Shown: piece by piece, positions 6,921-13,511 of the stretch | How positions within the stretch are numbered: the first letter of the stretch is position 1 | Layout of the letters: each line of letters starts with the position of its first letter | Assembly (NCBI GenBank): GCA_002292185.1 | Contig: DBBL01000031.1 | Span: 1 to 13,511, forward strand | DNA length: 13,511 bases | Origin: Akkermansiaceae bacterium UBA985 | GTDB taxonomy: Bacteria; Verrucomicrobiota; Verrucomicrobiia; Verrucomicrobiales; Akkermansiaceae | Direction: 5' to 3' | Made by a program: the position numbers and the translations under genes | The notes under the pieces: generated by a model | Databases searched by the model: none | What the model saw: the letters and a program-made list of their open reading frames with translations, nothing else | Told to the model about the DNA's origin: nothing

Positions 6921-7577
6921 ATGAATACAATCTTTAAAAAAGGGCCCATGGCTGCCAACCCCGCAGCCACCTCAATCATCCTGCTGATTGCATCACTGAT
7001 GGTAATCAGCAGCTTAAATGGGGCTGTACCTGATCTAGCTGGTGTGGATGCGCCCAAAAACAATGTGCGCATCATGCACAATGAAGATGGCACATATACC
7101 GAATTCCGCCGCAGCCCAGATGAGCGGATAATCGAACGACGCACCTATGGTGACCGTCCTGGCGGCGGCGGGGACAGGGTCTTACATATGCTCATCGTCT
7201 ATCGTAAAGATGCCTACGGTAAGCTTCGTAGTGGCATTGTCTATGACGGTGCAGGAGCCAAGTTATACCGCATTGTTTACGGCTACCATAAGCGAGATGG
7301 AAACCTAGTAGCGGAGGACATGTTTGATGCCAGAGTCAAAAGGACAAAAACATTAACTGACCCTGTAACCAAAAAGCCCTTCGAACAGGAATACCCAGTG
7401 AGATATCTAAGATACCGCTACGATGCTCAAGGACGACAAATGAAACCAATTGTCATTTGCCTGCCTGCAGGAAAAAGAGCGGAGGAACTCTTTGGCAAGG
7501 AGGGGTCTAGTCATGCCGACCCATGGGAAAATCCCAACAGAAGGACAGCTAACCCCAACGCACGGCCCCTGCGGTAA
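6921..7577 (+). CDS. Exported or membrane-anchored protein of unknown function
   Basis: 218 residues from the ATG at 6921. It starts MNTIFKKGPM, so lysines precede a hydrophobic stretch (about residues 17-35) that acts as signal peptide or anchor. The mature part is strongly charged and rich in Tyr, Arg and Gly. It has a glycine run RPGGGGDR and short Tyr/Gly strands such as YGKLRSGIVYDGAGAKLYR and RYRYDAQGRQMKPI. These look faintly like YD-type beta repeats, but no real repeat array is present. The tail is Asn/Arg/Pro-rich. Alternative starts are 6873, which leaves only 6 bp to folP, and 6948, which has AAAGGG six bases upstream but no basic n-region. I do not recognise a named family. It is divergent from folP and convergent with the TPR gene. 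Confidence 0.7.
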   Translation: MNTIFKKGPMAANPAATSIILLIASLMVISSLNGAVPDLAGVDAPKNNVRIMHNEDGTYTEFRRSPDERIIERRTYGDRPGGGGDRVLHMLIVYRKDAYGKLRSGIVYDGAGAKLYRIVYGYHKRDGNLVAEDMFDARVKRTKTLTDPVTKKPFEQEYPVRYLRYRYDAQGRQMKPIVICLPAGKRAEELFGKEGSSHADPWENPNRRTANPNARPLR

Positions 7578-7591
7578 CCGCTACGAGCGGT
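7577..7591. terminator. Short GC-rich hairpin between two convergent genes
   Basis: ACCGCT and AGCGGT form a perfect 6-bp stem with a 3-base loop, starting on the last base of the upstream stop codon and 27 bp from the end of the convergent TPR gene. It has no T tract on either strand. It may be a weak bidirectional stop signal or only a 3' stabilising hairpin. Confidence 0.3.
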
Positions 7592-7617
7592 GCTTAACTA
7601 CCGGCCCAAATACTTGG

Positions 7618-10020
7618 TCAGGGCTCGTCTACAGCTGCAGGCTCACGCTTGTTCAGGTAAGCGGGGAATTCTTTTTCTAAGGTGTTGAGATAGTACTCAG
7701 CCTCCTCTTGATCTCCTTTTTTCATCAAGGCATCGTAAGATTTATAAAGCGCATCAGCCCTGAGCTCTTTATCATCAACGAACAGCTGAACCACTACGAC
7801 ATAGTATGCTGCAGCTGCAGCAAAATCATTTGTGTTGTAGGCAATATCTCCAAGAATCATACGCAACTCAGCATTCACCATACCTTTGGGCCTCAGCTCA
7901 AGCCCTTCACCGGCACTCTTTTTTGCTTCCTCGAGATTTTCCAACCCCAGATAGGCTTCGGCTCTGTCTAACAAGGATTCAGCTTTCCAAAAGGGCTGCT
8001 CAACCACATCGAGAAAGTTAGTAGTAGCAACAATAGCCTCTTCATACTTACCTGCGCTAACACAAGCCTTGCCCAGCATTTTCCAAAAGGCTTGGGGTGT
8101 TGAACGCGGATCATCGAGGCTTACCCCTTGAGTGAGGTATCGCTGACTGGCCTTCATCTCACCGGCGTTAAAACACTGCACGCCCAGCCACCGAAAAATA
8201 GATGCCGGTATCTTATCCTGATGGCCCAGCTCAGTGAGCGTATCGATCTCTTTCTGCAGTCTGTTTTTATCCTTCATTGCGTAGGCACTGTAAATGACAA
8301 GCATGCCACTACGCTGAGCATAGTTCGCTTGGTCGAGGCGGCATGCATTCTCCAATGCGGTGATAGCCTCTGGGTATCTTTTGATCTGATAATTACCCCA
8401 ACCGATCCAGTAATGAGTATTTGCAGCAGTATCTTGACCAAGATCAGGGAAGCCCATGAGCAACTCCTCATATCGGCGAATCATATCTGCGTAATCCTTA
8501 TCCTCTTTTCTAATCCTTGCGCTGTTTTGCCATGCAAGAGCTGCCAGCTTGTCTTTTGGAAAACGCTCAATCAGCAAATCAAAATCTTTAAGTGCAGAAA
8601 TACGGTCACCGAGCGCAAGAAATGACTTTCCTCGCATCGCAATAACATCAGGTGCACGCTGATCGTCAGCATGCCTTGCTAGGAATGATGTAAAGTCACG
8701 TACTGCGCCATTATGATCGCCTGACAAAGACAGGCACCACCCCCTTTTATAGTAGAGGTTAGCCTGGTTGGAACTTCCAATAATTTCCGAATCTATCTGG
8801 TTATACGCAGATGCAGCTTCGCGGTGTTGCTCGGCATCAAATAAAGTTTCCGCCTTCATGAGTAGCGCCTTATGAATCCTCTCATGCTTGGGGTATTGAC
8901 CTTGGTATATTTCTAGAAAGGCATCGACCTGCATCGGAATATTCGCTCCCTTAATATTGTAGAAACAAAGCAAGCGGAAGTAGCTCGCTTCAAAGGCCTC
9001 CGCGGACATTGGCACCTGCCTCTCTGCCTGAGAAAAAAGTTGGATTGCCTTATCATATAACTTTAGCTGATAAGCACTACGGCCAGCAATGGCGTATTTG
9101 ACTGCTTCCGTAGCAGGTGATCCGAGATATTCTGCTCGCTTCATCACATCCAGCACAGCTTGGTAGTTTTTAGCCGTGTACATGCTATTCATCAAAGCTG
9201 CCTGCGCGCTTGGTTTGAAATTATCTTCGCTAGAGAGCAAGACCGCCTCAAAGCATTCTGCGGCGAGTTCAACTTCTTTGTTCTGGAGCGCTAACAAACC
9301 TACATTGAGAGTCGCTTCAATACGCAGTTTGATCTCAACCTCAGGCTTCATTAAGGCCTCAAATTTCTCTCTCGCCTTGTCGTTTTCTTTTTTTGCCAAA
9401 TAAAGATGTGCCAACTTCAGCCGAGCGCTCTCTCGGTAATTGATGGGCGCTTCTTCGGCTGCCTCTACCAAAGCGAAGGCTTCTATAGCCTCATCAATAT
9501 TACCCGCATAACGAAAACATGAAGCCTCTTGATATCGACCACGGAAGCGCTCTTGCGCTGTGGTCGCCATCGTAGCTACTCGGCCAAAATGAACCGCTGC
9601 CTGACTGTACTTTTTCTCATTTACGGCATCATAACCAAGCCTGTTGGATGCCAGTGCTACATAGCGACCTTCTCTAAAACGGTTCACCACTCCATGCAGT
9701 ATCCTCTTGCCCTCATCAATAGATCCAGATTGGTAGTAACACTCACCCAAGTAATAACTGGCAGCCTGCGTATTGACGTGATCGGGATAACGCTCAATGT
9801 ATGTCATCAGACGAGGAATAGCCCGCTGATAAGCGTCCACTTTGAGTGCCTGATCCTCGGTATTGTTAGCCTCTCGATAGAGCTGTTTACAAAATTCAAA
9901 TTGATCCTGAGCTGGATCGGAAACCAGCGGAGCATTTTGAGCACTGACCACAGAATGGCACAGACCCACAGTGAGGGAAACCCATAGGGCCAAAGGAAGT
10001 ATGCGCATGCTAATATTCAT
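7618..10020 (-). CDS. Large secreted tetratricopeptide (TPR) repeat protein
   Basis: 800 residues. A signal peptide is clear (Arg6, hydrophobic 7-25, cleavage near VVSA-Q at 27-28), so the repeats should lie in the periplasm. The remainder is almost wholly helical TPR-like units. I count about 14, with the usual small/aromatic spacing, for example YYLGECYYQSGSIDEGKRIL, YYKRGWCLSLSGDHNGAVRD, YWIGWGNYQIKRYPEAITAL and LGDIAYNTNDFAAAAAYYV. No enzyme domain is seen. It is the last gene of an operon read from 11433: ExbB-like, ExbD-like, then this, after a 70 bp gap. The context suggests a protein-interaction scaffold for the ExbBD motor, in a position comparable to CpoB/YbgF in Tol-Pal operons, though far longer. 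That role is inference. Start is the ATG at 10020; the ATG at codon 5 is an alternative. Confidence 0.88.
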   Translation of the reverse strand: MNISMRILPLALWVSLTVGLCHSVVSAQNAPLVSDPAQDQFEFCKQLYREANNTEDQALKVDAYQRAIPRLMTYIERYPDHVNTQAASYYLGECYYQSGSIDEGKRILHGVVNRFREGRYVALASNRLGYDAVNEKKYSQAAVHFGRVATMATTAQERFRGRYQEASCFRYAGNIDEAIEAFALVEAAEEAPINYRESARLKLAHLYLAKKENDKAREKFEALMKPEVEIKLRIEATLNVGLLALQNKEVELAAECFEAVLLSSEDNFKPSAQAALMNSMYTAKNYQAVLDVMKRAEYLGSPATEAVKYAIAGRSAYQLKLYDKAIQLFSQAERQVPMSAEAFEASYFRLLCFYNIKGANIPMQVDAFLEIYQGQYPKHERIHKALLMKAETLFDAEQHREAASAYNQIDSEIIGSSNQANLYYKRGWCLSLSGDHNGAVRDFTSFLARHADDQRAPDVIAMRGKSFLALGDRISALKDFDLLIERFPKDKLAALAWQNSARIRKEDKDYADMIRRYEELLMGFPDLGQDTAANTHYWIGWGNYQIKRYPEAITALENACRLDQANYAQRSGMLVIYSAYAMKDKNRLQKEIDTLTELGHQDKIPASIFRWLGVQCFNAGEMKASQRYLTQGVSLDDPRSTPQAFWKMLGKACVSAGKYEEAIVATTNFLDVVEQPFWKAESLLDRAEAYLGLENLEEAKKSAGEGLELRPKGMVNAELRMILGDIAYNTNDFAAAAAYYVVVVQLFVDDKELRADALYKSYDALMKKGDQEEAEYYLNTLEKEFPAYLNKREPAAVDEP

Positions 10021-10090
10021 AGAGAGAATGGATTAAAACTGATTTTTTGCTTACTTCGTTGATTGCATGAATGAGCACAAAAATCGCCTA

Positions 10091-10510
10091 TTACTTACGC
10101 TGGCGCTGCACCTGCGTTGCAAATGAGATATTCGGTATTCCCGCTTTCTGGCATACATCAATCACCTCTACAATCTTCTGATATTCAACCTTACCATCGC
10201 CTCGGATTCTAATGGCTTGATTCTTGTGCACGGCTGCAATGCGAGTCAATTTTCCGAACAGTTGATCTTGTGTCATTTCACTATTGTCGACGATCACGCC
10301 TCCATCCTCACGCACATTAACGATGATTTCACCAACGGTCTGCTTGGCATCAGCCCCCTCTTCAGCGACAGGTACGGATACATTGAGCTCACGCTCACTT
10401 TGAGAAAATTGCATCGTCGCGATGAAAAAGATCAACAGCAGAAAGACAACGTCGATCATCGGCGCCAGCGGGAAGGCGGCGGAATCAGGTTCTCTGGTTT
10501 GAAATTTCAT
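10091..10510 (-). CDS. ExbD/TolR family biopolymer transport protein
   Basis: Single-span inner-membrane partner of the ExbB/TolQ proton channel; together they convert proton motive force into motion of a periplasmic partner. 139 residues, typical of the family. A short cytoplasmic N-terminus is followed by PLAPMIDVVFLLLIFF at 15-30, containing the membrane aspartate Asp20 that the family uses for proton conduction. A periplasmic domain follows with VNVREDGGVIVDN at 64-76 and IRIRGDGKVEYQKIVEVID at 100-118. It lies 23 bp after the exbB-like gene and 70 bp before the TPR gene on the same strand. ExbD and TolR cannot be told apart from sequence alone, so no symbol is given. Confidence 0.93.
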   Translation of the reverse strand: MKFQTREPDSAAFPLAPMIDVVFLLLIFFIATMQFSQSERELNVSVPVAEEGADAKQTVGEIIVNVREDGGVIVDNSEMTQDQLFGKLTRIAAVHKNQAIRIRGDGKVEYQKIVEVIDVCQKAGIPNISFATQVQRQRK

Positions 10511-10533
10511 CGGTTAAAAAAAGGTGGCTAGAT

Positions 10534-11433
10534 CTACATGCCGTGAATCTCAGGGCTGTCATTGGAAGGCCTTGGAGCTGGCCTTGGAGCTGATCTTGGA
10601 GCCGCTGTGGCATCTCGCTGATCATTGCCATAGCCTTGATCGTCTGGATCGTCTGAATAAACCGGCTGGGGAGCCATACCACCACGTCGGTTATATTGAG
10701 CTGCCAGCAATGCCATTAAGTGTGTGGCTGCAGCCTCTAATTCGGCAATATATTTCTGCACCCGGCCGCGGAAAATAGAGTAAAAAATAACAGCCGTAAT
10801 ACCAATAACGAGGCCACTAGCGGTGGTGACGAGCGCTTGATAGACTCCCTCTGCCAGCTTATTGGCATGCACCCCTTCATAGTTACCGCTGGCGATCTCC
10901 ATGAATGCGCGGATCATACCAATGACCGTTCCCAGCAGACCCGTCATCGGTGCAATAGTTCCGATATCATTAAGGTAGCTAATACGGTGGGTGAGGATAC
11001 CTGCTTGGCGAGAGCCTTCTGCCTGGGCGACCTCTCGGACTTCCTTAAAAGTCGTACCTGTATTTTTCGTCATGAAATCGAGTGTCTTCTCGGTAATGCG
11101 AGCAACACTCTGATTTTGTTTGTGACAATGTGCCACCAAACCTAGGTAGTCACGCTTTCTGATAAGCGCCTCCGCCGTGCTCATGAATTTATCACTCACC
11201 ACGGAATTGCGACGAATCGTGAAAAAATAGAACAGGATCAAAACCACACAGATCACTGATAAAACAGCCAAAGGATACATCATGAAACCTCCCATCCAAA
11301 GAATCTCAAGAATATCTGTGCTATCAACCGGATCAGGCGAATCCACCAAATCAGCGTCGGCAGCCATCAGAGAATAGGAAGAAGCCAGCATCGCTACAGA
11401 AGACAGGCAAAAAGTAAGAATATTAGATTTCAT
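10534..11433 (-). CDS. MotA/TolQ/ExbB family proton channel protein
   Basis: Inner-membrane channel subunit that works with the ExbD-like protein encoded next. 299 residues. The N-terminus looks like a cleavable signal peptide (Lys2, hydrophobic 5-23, SLMAADA), followed by an Asp-rich periplasmic stretch. This extra N-terminal part is common in ExbB of non-enteric bacteria. First core span is about 52-72. A cytoplasmic helical domain (75-155) follows. The family signature lies in span two, TIAPMTGLLGTVIGMIRAF at 159-177, with the third span at about 200-220 (TTASGLVIGITAVIFYSIF). The tail from about 250 is an unusual hydrophilic Asp/Arg/Pro extension with an APRP repeat. First gene of the exbB-exbD-TPR operon; its start faces uvrC across 200 bp, where the promoter should lie. 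Confidence 0.94.
   Translation of the reverse strand: MKSNILTFCLSSVAMLASSYSLMAADADLVDSPDPVDSTDILEILWMGGFMMYPLAVLSVICVVLILFYFFTIRRNSVVSDKFMSTAEALIRKRDYLGLVAHCHKQNQSVARITEKTLDFMTKNTGTTFKEVREVAQAEGSRQAGILTHRISYLNDIGTIAPMTGLLGTVIGMIRAFMEIASGNYEGVHANKLAEGVYQALVTTASGLVIGITAVIFYSIFRGRVQKYIAELEAAATHLMALLAAQYNRRGGMAPQPVYSDDPDDQGYGNDQRDATAAPRSAPRPAPRPSNDSPEIHGM
10568..10603 (-). repeat. Three 12-bp tandem units in the 3' end of the exbB-like gene
   Basis: GGCCTTGGAGCT occurs twice in tandem (10568-10579, 10580-10591), followed by a diverged third unit GATCTTGGAGCC (10592-10603). Being 12 bp long, the unit keeps the frame. On the minus strand it encodes APRS, APRP, APRP near residues 278-289, in the hydrophilic cytoplasmic tail. 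Confidence 0.8.
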
Positions 11434-11633
11434 GGAAATTGTGTCAGAAGCATTGTAGTCCGATTTTTCTCGTGTGCAAGCACTGGGAACTCAACAAGCT
11501 AGCCACGGCATGACAAAGAGCGAAGGGCAAAAGCGTGCTTGCTAGCCATAGATTAATCGGGACAAAGAATAATCGTCTTCTCATTGCATTTGATTTACAA
11601 AACATTCAACACGACTCTTTGTAACAGTAATCG

Positions 11634-13187
11634 ATGAGCACACCCAAGATCCAGCAGAAACTCAGAGACACGCCGCACAAGCCCGGTGTCTACTTGATGC
11701 GGGACCGACTGGGGGGAATCATTTATGTGGGCAAAGCTCGCGACCTCAAAAAACGCGTCGGCAACTATTTCATGCCATCCCGCAAAATGCGTGCTGACCG
11801 CAAAACCCGTGCTCTCATTGACAGCATTGAGGACTTTGACCTTCAGATCGTACGTAATGAGCAGGAAGCCCTCATTCTGGAAAGCAAACTCATCAAGCAG
11901 TATCGCCCACGCTACAATGTCAGCCTGCGCGATGACAAACGCTTCTACATGGTGAAAGTTCAGCTCAAGGATCCTCTTCCTCGTTTCATGCTGACTCGCT
12001 TAAAAAAAGACGATGGCGCACGTTACTTTGGCCCCTTTGTTCACTCTGTTGCCATCAAGGCGACCCTCGAATGGATTAATCGTGAGTTCGGCCTGCGCAC
12101 GTGTCGACCTAGATTACCCAGTGAAAATGAATATCGCCACTGCCATGCTGATGTCATCCGCTCATGCAGTGCCCCCTGTGTGGGCAAGATCTCCGAAGAA
12201 GATTACCGCTCTCGTGTCATGGAGGCCGTCACCCTGCTCGAGGGGAAAGGCAGGAAAGATCGTCTGCAAGGATTACGTGAGCAAATGCAGCAGGCCTCAG
12301 AAAAGCTCCAGTTTGAAAAAGCGGCCCGCCTCCGCGACATCATCGACAACTTAGAAAAAACCCTCAGTCCAACACGAAGTTTTGTCCGTAGTGGAGGTGC
12401 CGTTCCTAGCACGGTGAAACCCAGCGAAGACTTGGCAGAACTACGAGAGGCCCTCAGCTTACCTGATCAACTCAACATCATGGAGTGCTTTGATATTTCT
12501 AATGTTTCGAGCAATCACATCGTCGCCTCGATGGTTCGGTTTGTAAATGGAAGCCCTGAAAACAAGAGTTATCGCCGCTATCGCATCAAAACAGTCCAAG
12601 GCCAAGATGACTTCGCCAGTATGGCAGAGGTCGTCAGGAGGCGCTACTCACGCATTCTATTGGAAAATAGTATTTCTGACCTTGAGGGTAGTCAGGAACA
12701 GCCACTTGAGGCTCTTCGTCGACTTGCTCGAGAGGGCAAATCTCCCTTGCTTATCCCTGATCTTGTCATCGTTGACGGTGGTAAGGGCCAACTCAGCATG
12801 GCTGTGCGAGAACTGCAGCGTCTTGGTTTGCACGACCTGCCCGTTATCGGCCTTGCTAAGCAACGAGAAGAAATCTTCAGACCTGGCATCAGCGAACCGC
12901 TATTGCTCTCTCATGACTCAGGAGCGCTCAAACTCATGCAACGCATGCGTGATGAAGCTCACCGTTTTGCCAACAATTACAATGAACTACTCTTGCGGAG
13001 GCGGGTCCGGGAGAGCCTTCTCGATGACTGTCCTGTGATCTCAGCAAAACGCAAAGAAGCACTGTTGAGGCGCTTTGGCTCCGTTAAACGCATCCGAAAG
13101 GCCGATGCCAAGGAATTGGAATCGGTTCCTGGAGTCGGCAAAAAATCAGCTCAAGAAATCCACCTCTGGCTGCAGCAGCAGAGGTAG
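11634..13187 (+). CDS. uvrC: Excinuclease ABC subunit C (UvrC), compact form
   Basis: Nuclease of nucleotide excision repair that cuts on both sides of a lesion marked by UvrB. 517 residues, against 610 in E. coli. GIY-YIG domain for the 3' cut: KPGVYLM (16-22), IYVGKARDLKKRVGNYF (30-46) and NEQEALILE (75-83). Four cysteines match the iron-sulfur ligand pattern (Cys157, Cys170, Cys178, Cys182). The UvrB-binding UVR motif is at about 206-243. The RNase H-like domain for the 5' cut keeps Asp287 (ECFDISN), Asp326 (DDFASM), Asp381 (VDGGKGQ) and His443 (EAHRF). Tandem helix-hairpin-helix motifs end the protein (ALLRRFGSVKRIRKA, ESVPGVGKKSAQEI). About 115 residues between UVR motif and Asp287 are missing relative to E. 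coli, and about 27 extra follow Asp326. No Shine-Dalgarno is visible. Confidence 0.97.
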   Translation: MSTPKIQQKLRDTPHKPGVYLMRDRLGGIIYVGKARDLKKRVGNYFMPSRKMRADRKTRALIDSIEDFDLQIVRNEQEALILESKLIKQYRPRYNVSLRDDKRFYMVKVQLKDPLPRFMLTRLKKDDGARYFGPFVHSVAIKATLEWINREFGLRTCRPRLPSENEYRHCHADVIRSCSAPCVGKISEEDYRSRVMEAVTLLEGKGRKDRLQGLREQMQQASEKLQFEKAARLRDIIDNLEKTLSPTRSFVRSGGAVPSTVKPSEDLAELREALSLPDQLNIMECFDISNVSSNHIVASMVRFVNGSPENKSYRRYRIKTVQGQDDFASMAEVVRRRYSRILLENSISDLEGSQEQPLEALRRLAREGKSPLLIPDLVIVDGGKGQLSMAVRELQRLGLHDLPVIGLAKQREEIFRPGISEPLLLSHDSGALKLMQRMRDEAHRFANNYNELLLRRRVRESLLDDCPVISAKRKEALLRRFGSVKRIRKADAKELESVPGVGKKSAQEIHLWLQQQR

Positions 13188-13198
13188 TCGCTCTGTTG
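13176..13198 (+). terminator. Hairpin at the uvrC stop codon
   Basis: CAGCAGAG (13176-13183) pairs with CTCTGTTG (13191-13198), 8 bp with one G-U, around a 7-base loop that carries the TAG stop. No T tract follows, so a transcript-end role is uncertain. Confidence 0.25.
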
Positions 13199-13209
13199 TG
13201 CCGTGCTAA

Positions 13210-13235
13210 CTAGATTGTGGCATCTAGATTGTGGC
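13210..13235. repeat. 12-bp direct repeat between uvrC and sufE
   Basis: CTAGATTGTGGC occurs exactly twice, at 13210-13221 and 13224-13235, separated by 2 bp. It fills half of the 51-bp convergent spacer and looks like a small slippage duplication. Confidence 0.7.
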
Positions 13236-13238
13236 TTA

Positions 13239-13511
13239 CTAACTGGCAAAATCCAGTGCGCGCTGTTTCATCTGTGTTGCCATCAGATTGAGCGCATTGG
13301 CTCGTGTGGGCGCTAGGTGCTCCTTCAGGCCGGTTTCATCGATGTATCCCATGTCTGCCTGCAGAATCGCATCTGGCGTCTCACCGTCGAGCACTTGGAC
13401 AAACAACGCAATCATGCCCTTGGTGATCAGAGAGTCTGAATCGGCTACATAATGCATTACTCCGCCCTCGTGTGAGGCATCTAGCCATACTTGAGATTGG
13501 CATCCTTTAAT
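13239..13511 (-). CDS. sufE: SufE family cysteine desulfuration protein (C-terminal part, cut by window edge)
   Basis: Sulfur acceptor that takes persulfide from the cysteine desulfurase SufS and passes it on for iron-sulfur cluster assembly. The open frame runs from the stop at 13241-13239 back to the window end, 90 codons. It begins IKGCQSQVWL, the signature of the SufE sulfur-accepting cysteine (codon at 13502-13500). Then come VADSDSLITKGMIALFV, a loop with GETPDAILQ, and a C-terminal helix after LAPTRANALNLM, as in the SufE/CsdE fold. The length after the Cys matches E. coli SufE, so the C-terminus is complete and about 50 residues are missing past the edge. SufE and CsdE cannot be strictly told apart here. 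It converges with uvrC. Confidence 0.92.
   Translation of the reverse strand: MKGCQSQVWLDASHEGGVMHYVADSDSLITKGMIALFVQVLDGETPDAILQADMGYIDETGLKEHLAPTRANALNLMATQMKQRALDFAS

Noticed and set aside
8128..8625. 165-codon open frame on the plus strand
   Set aside because: It is antisense to the TPR gene, whose repeat pattern runs through the region without a break; the plus-strand product has no recognisable domain.
9529..9987. 152-codon open frame on the plus strand
   Set aside because: Also antisense to the TPR gene, over its signal peptide and first repeats; product looks like random translation.
11581..11633. Possible promoter before uvrC (TTGATT or TTGCAT as -35)
   Set aside because: No acceptable -10 hexamer lies at a 16-18 base spacing from either, so I do not call a promoter.
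11554..11633. Three TAATCG hexamers upstream of uvrC
   Set aside because: Spacing is irregular (16 and 58 bases) and a hexamer in AT-rich spacer is expected by chance.
12547..13038. 163-codon alternative frame within uvrC
   Set aside because: The uvrC frame holds all catalytic residues here; the alternative frame is a shadow.
1..13511. tRNA, rRNA, CRISPR array, insertion sequence or prophage
   Set aside because: No cloverleaf, rRNA-like stretch, regularly spaced repeat array, transposase or terminal inverted repeat was seen on either strand.

Overview
This 13.5 kb window is ordinary, densely packed bacterial chromosome with no RNA gene, insertion sequence, prophage or CRISPR array that I can see. 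Moderate GC, few Shine-Dalgarno sequences, a signal peptidase I with a long insertion, a compact UvrC, a solitary HpnD/CrtM-type C30 terpenoid synthase and an ExbB-ExbD-TPR operon together suggest a member of the Verrucomicrobia (Verrucomicrobiales, possibly Rubritalea-like). That assignment is an inference from protein character; no rRNA or marker phylogeny is possible here.

Layout from left to right. Positions 1-1036 (minus) hold the N-terminal half of a FecA-like TonB-dependent receptor, cut by the window edge. Divergent from it, lepB (1066-2463, plus) encodes signal peptidase I. A Fur-box-like palindrome lies inside the first codons of lepB, placed to control the receptor. On the plus strand there follow a squalene/phytoene synthase family gene (2551-3375), a stem-loop on its stop codon, a small lipoprotein (3524-3856) and, 10 bp later, rarA/mgsA (3867-5237), an AAA+ ATPase of stalled-fork maintenance.

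Facing rarA on the minus strand is a two-gene unit transcribed from folP (dihydropteroate synthase, 6866-6036) into a secreted protein of unknown function (5998-5261). Divergent from folP is an exported or membrane-anchored unknown protein (6921-7577, plus). It converges on the last gene of a three-gene minus-strand operon, read from 11433 to 7618: exbB/tolQ-like proton channel, exbD/tolR-like partner, and an 800-residue secreted TPR protein. This is a plausible envelope energy-transduction module. It could power the TonB-dependent receptor, or form a Tol-like machine with the large TPR protein in a CpoB-like position. No tonB or tolA gene is in view.

The right end holds uvrC (11634-13187, plus), divergent from exbB across a 200 bp spacer and missing about 115 residues found in the E. 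coli enzyme. Facing it is the C-terminal part of sufE (13511-13239, minus), cut by the window end.

I found no clearly new multi-gene system. The best leads are the Fur-like site inside lepB, the ExbBD-TPR operon, the unusual LepB and UvrC architectures, and three secreted proteins of unknown function. No stretch longer than 300 bases lacks a gene.
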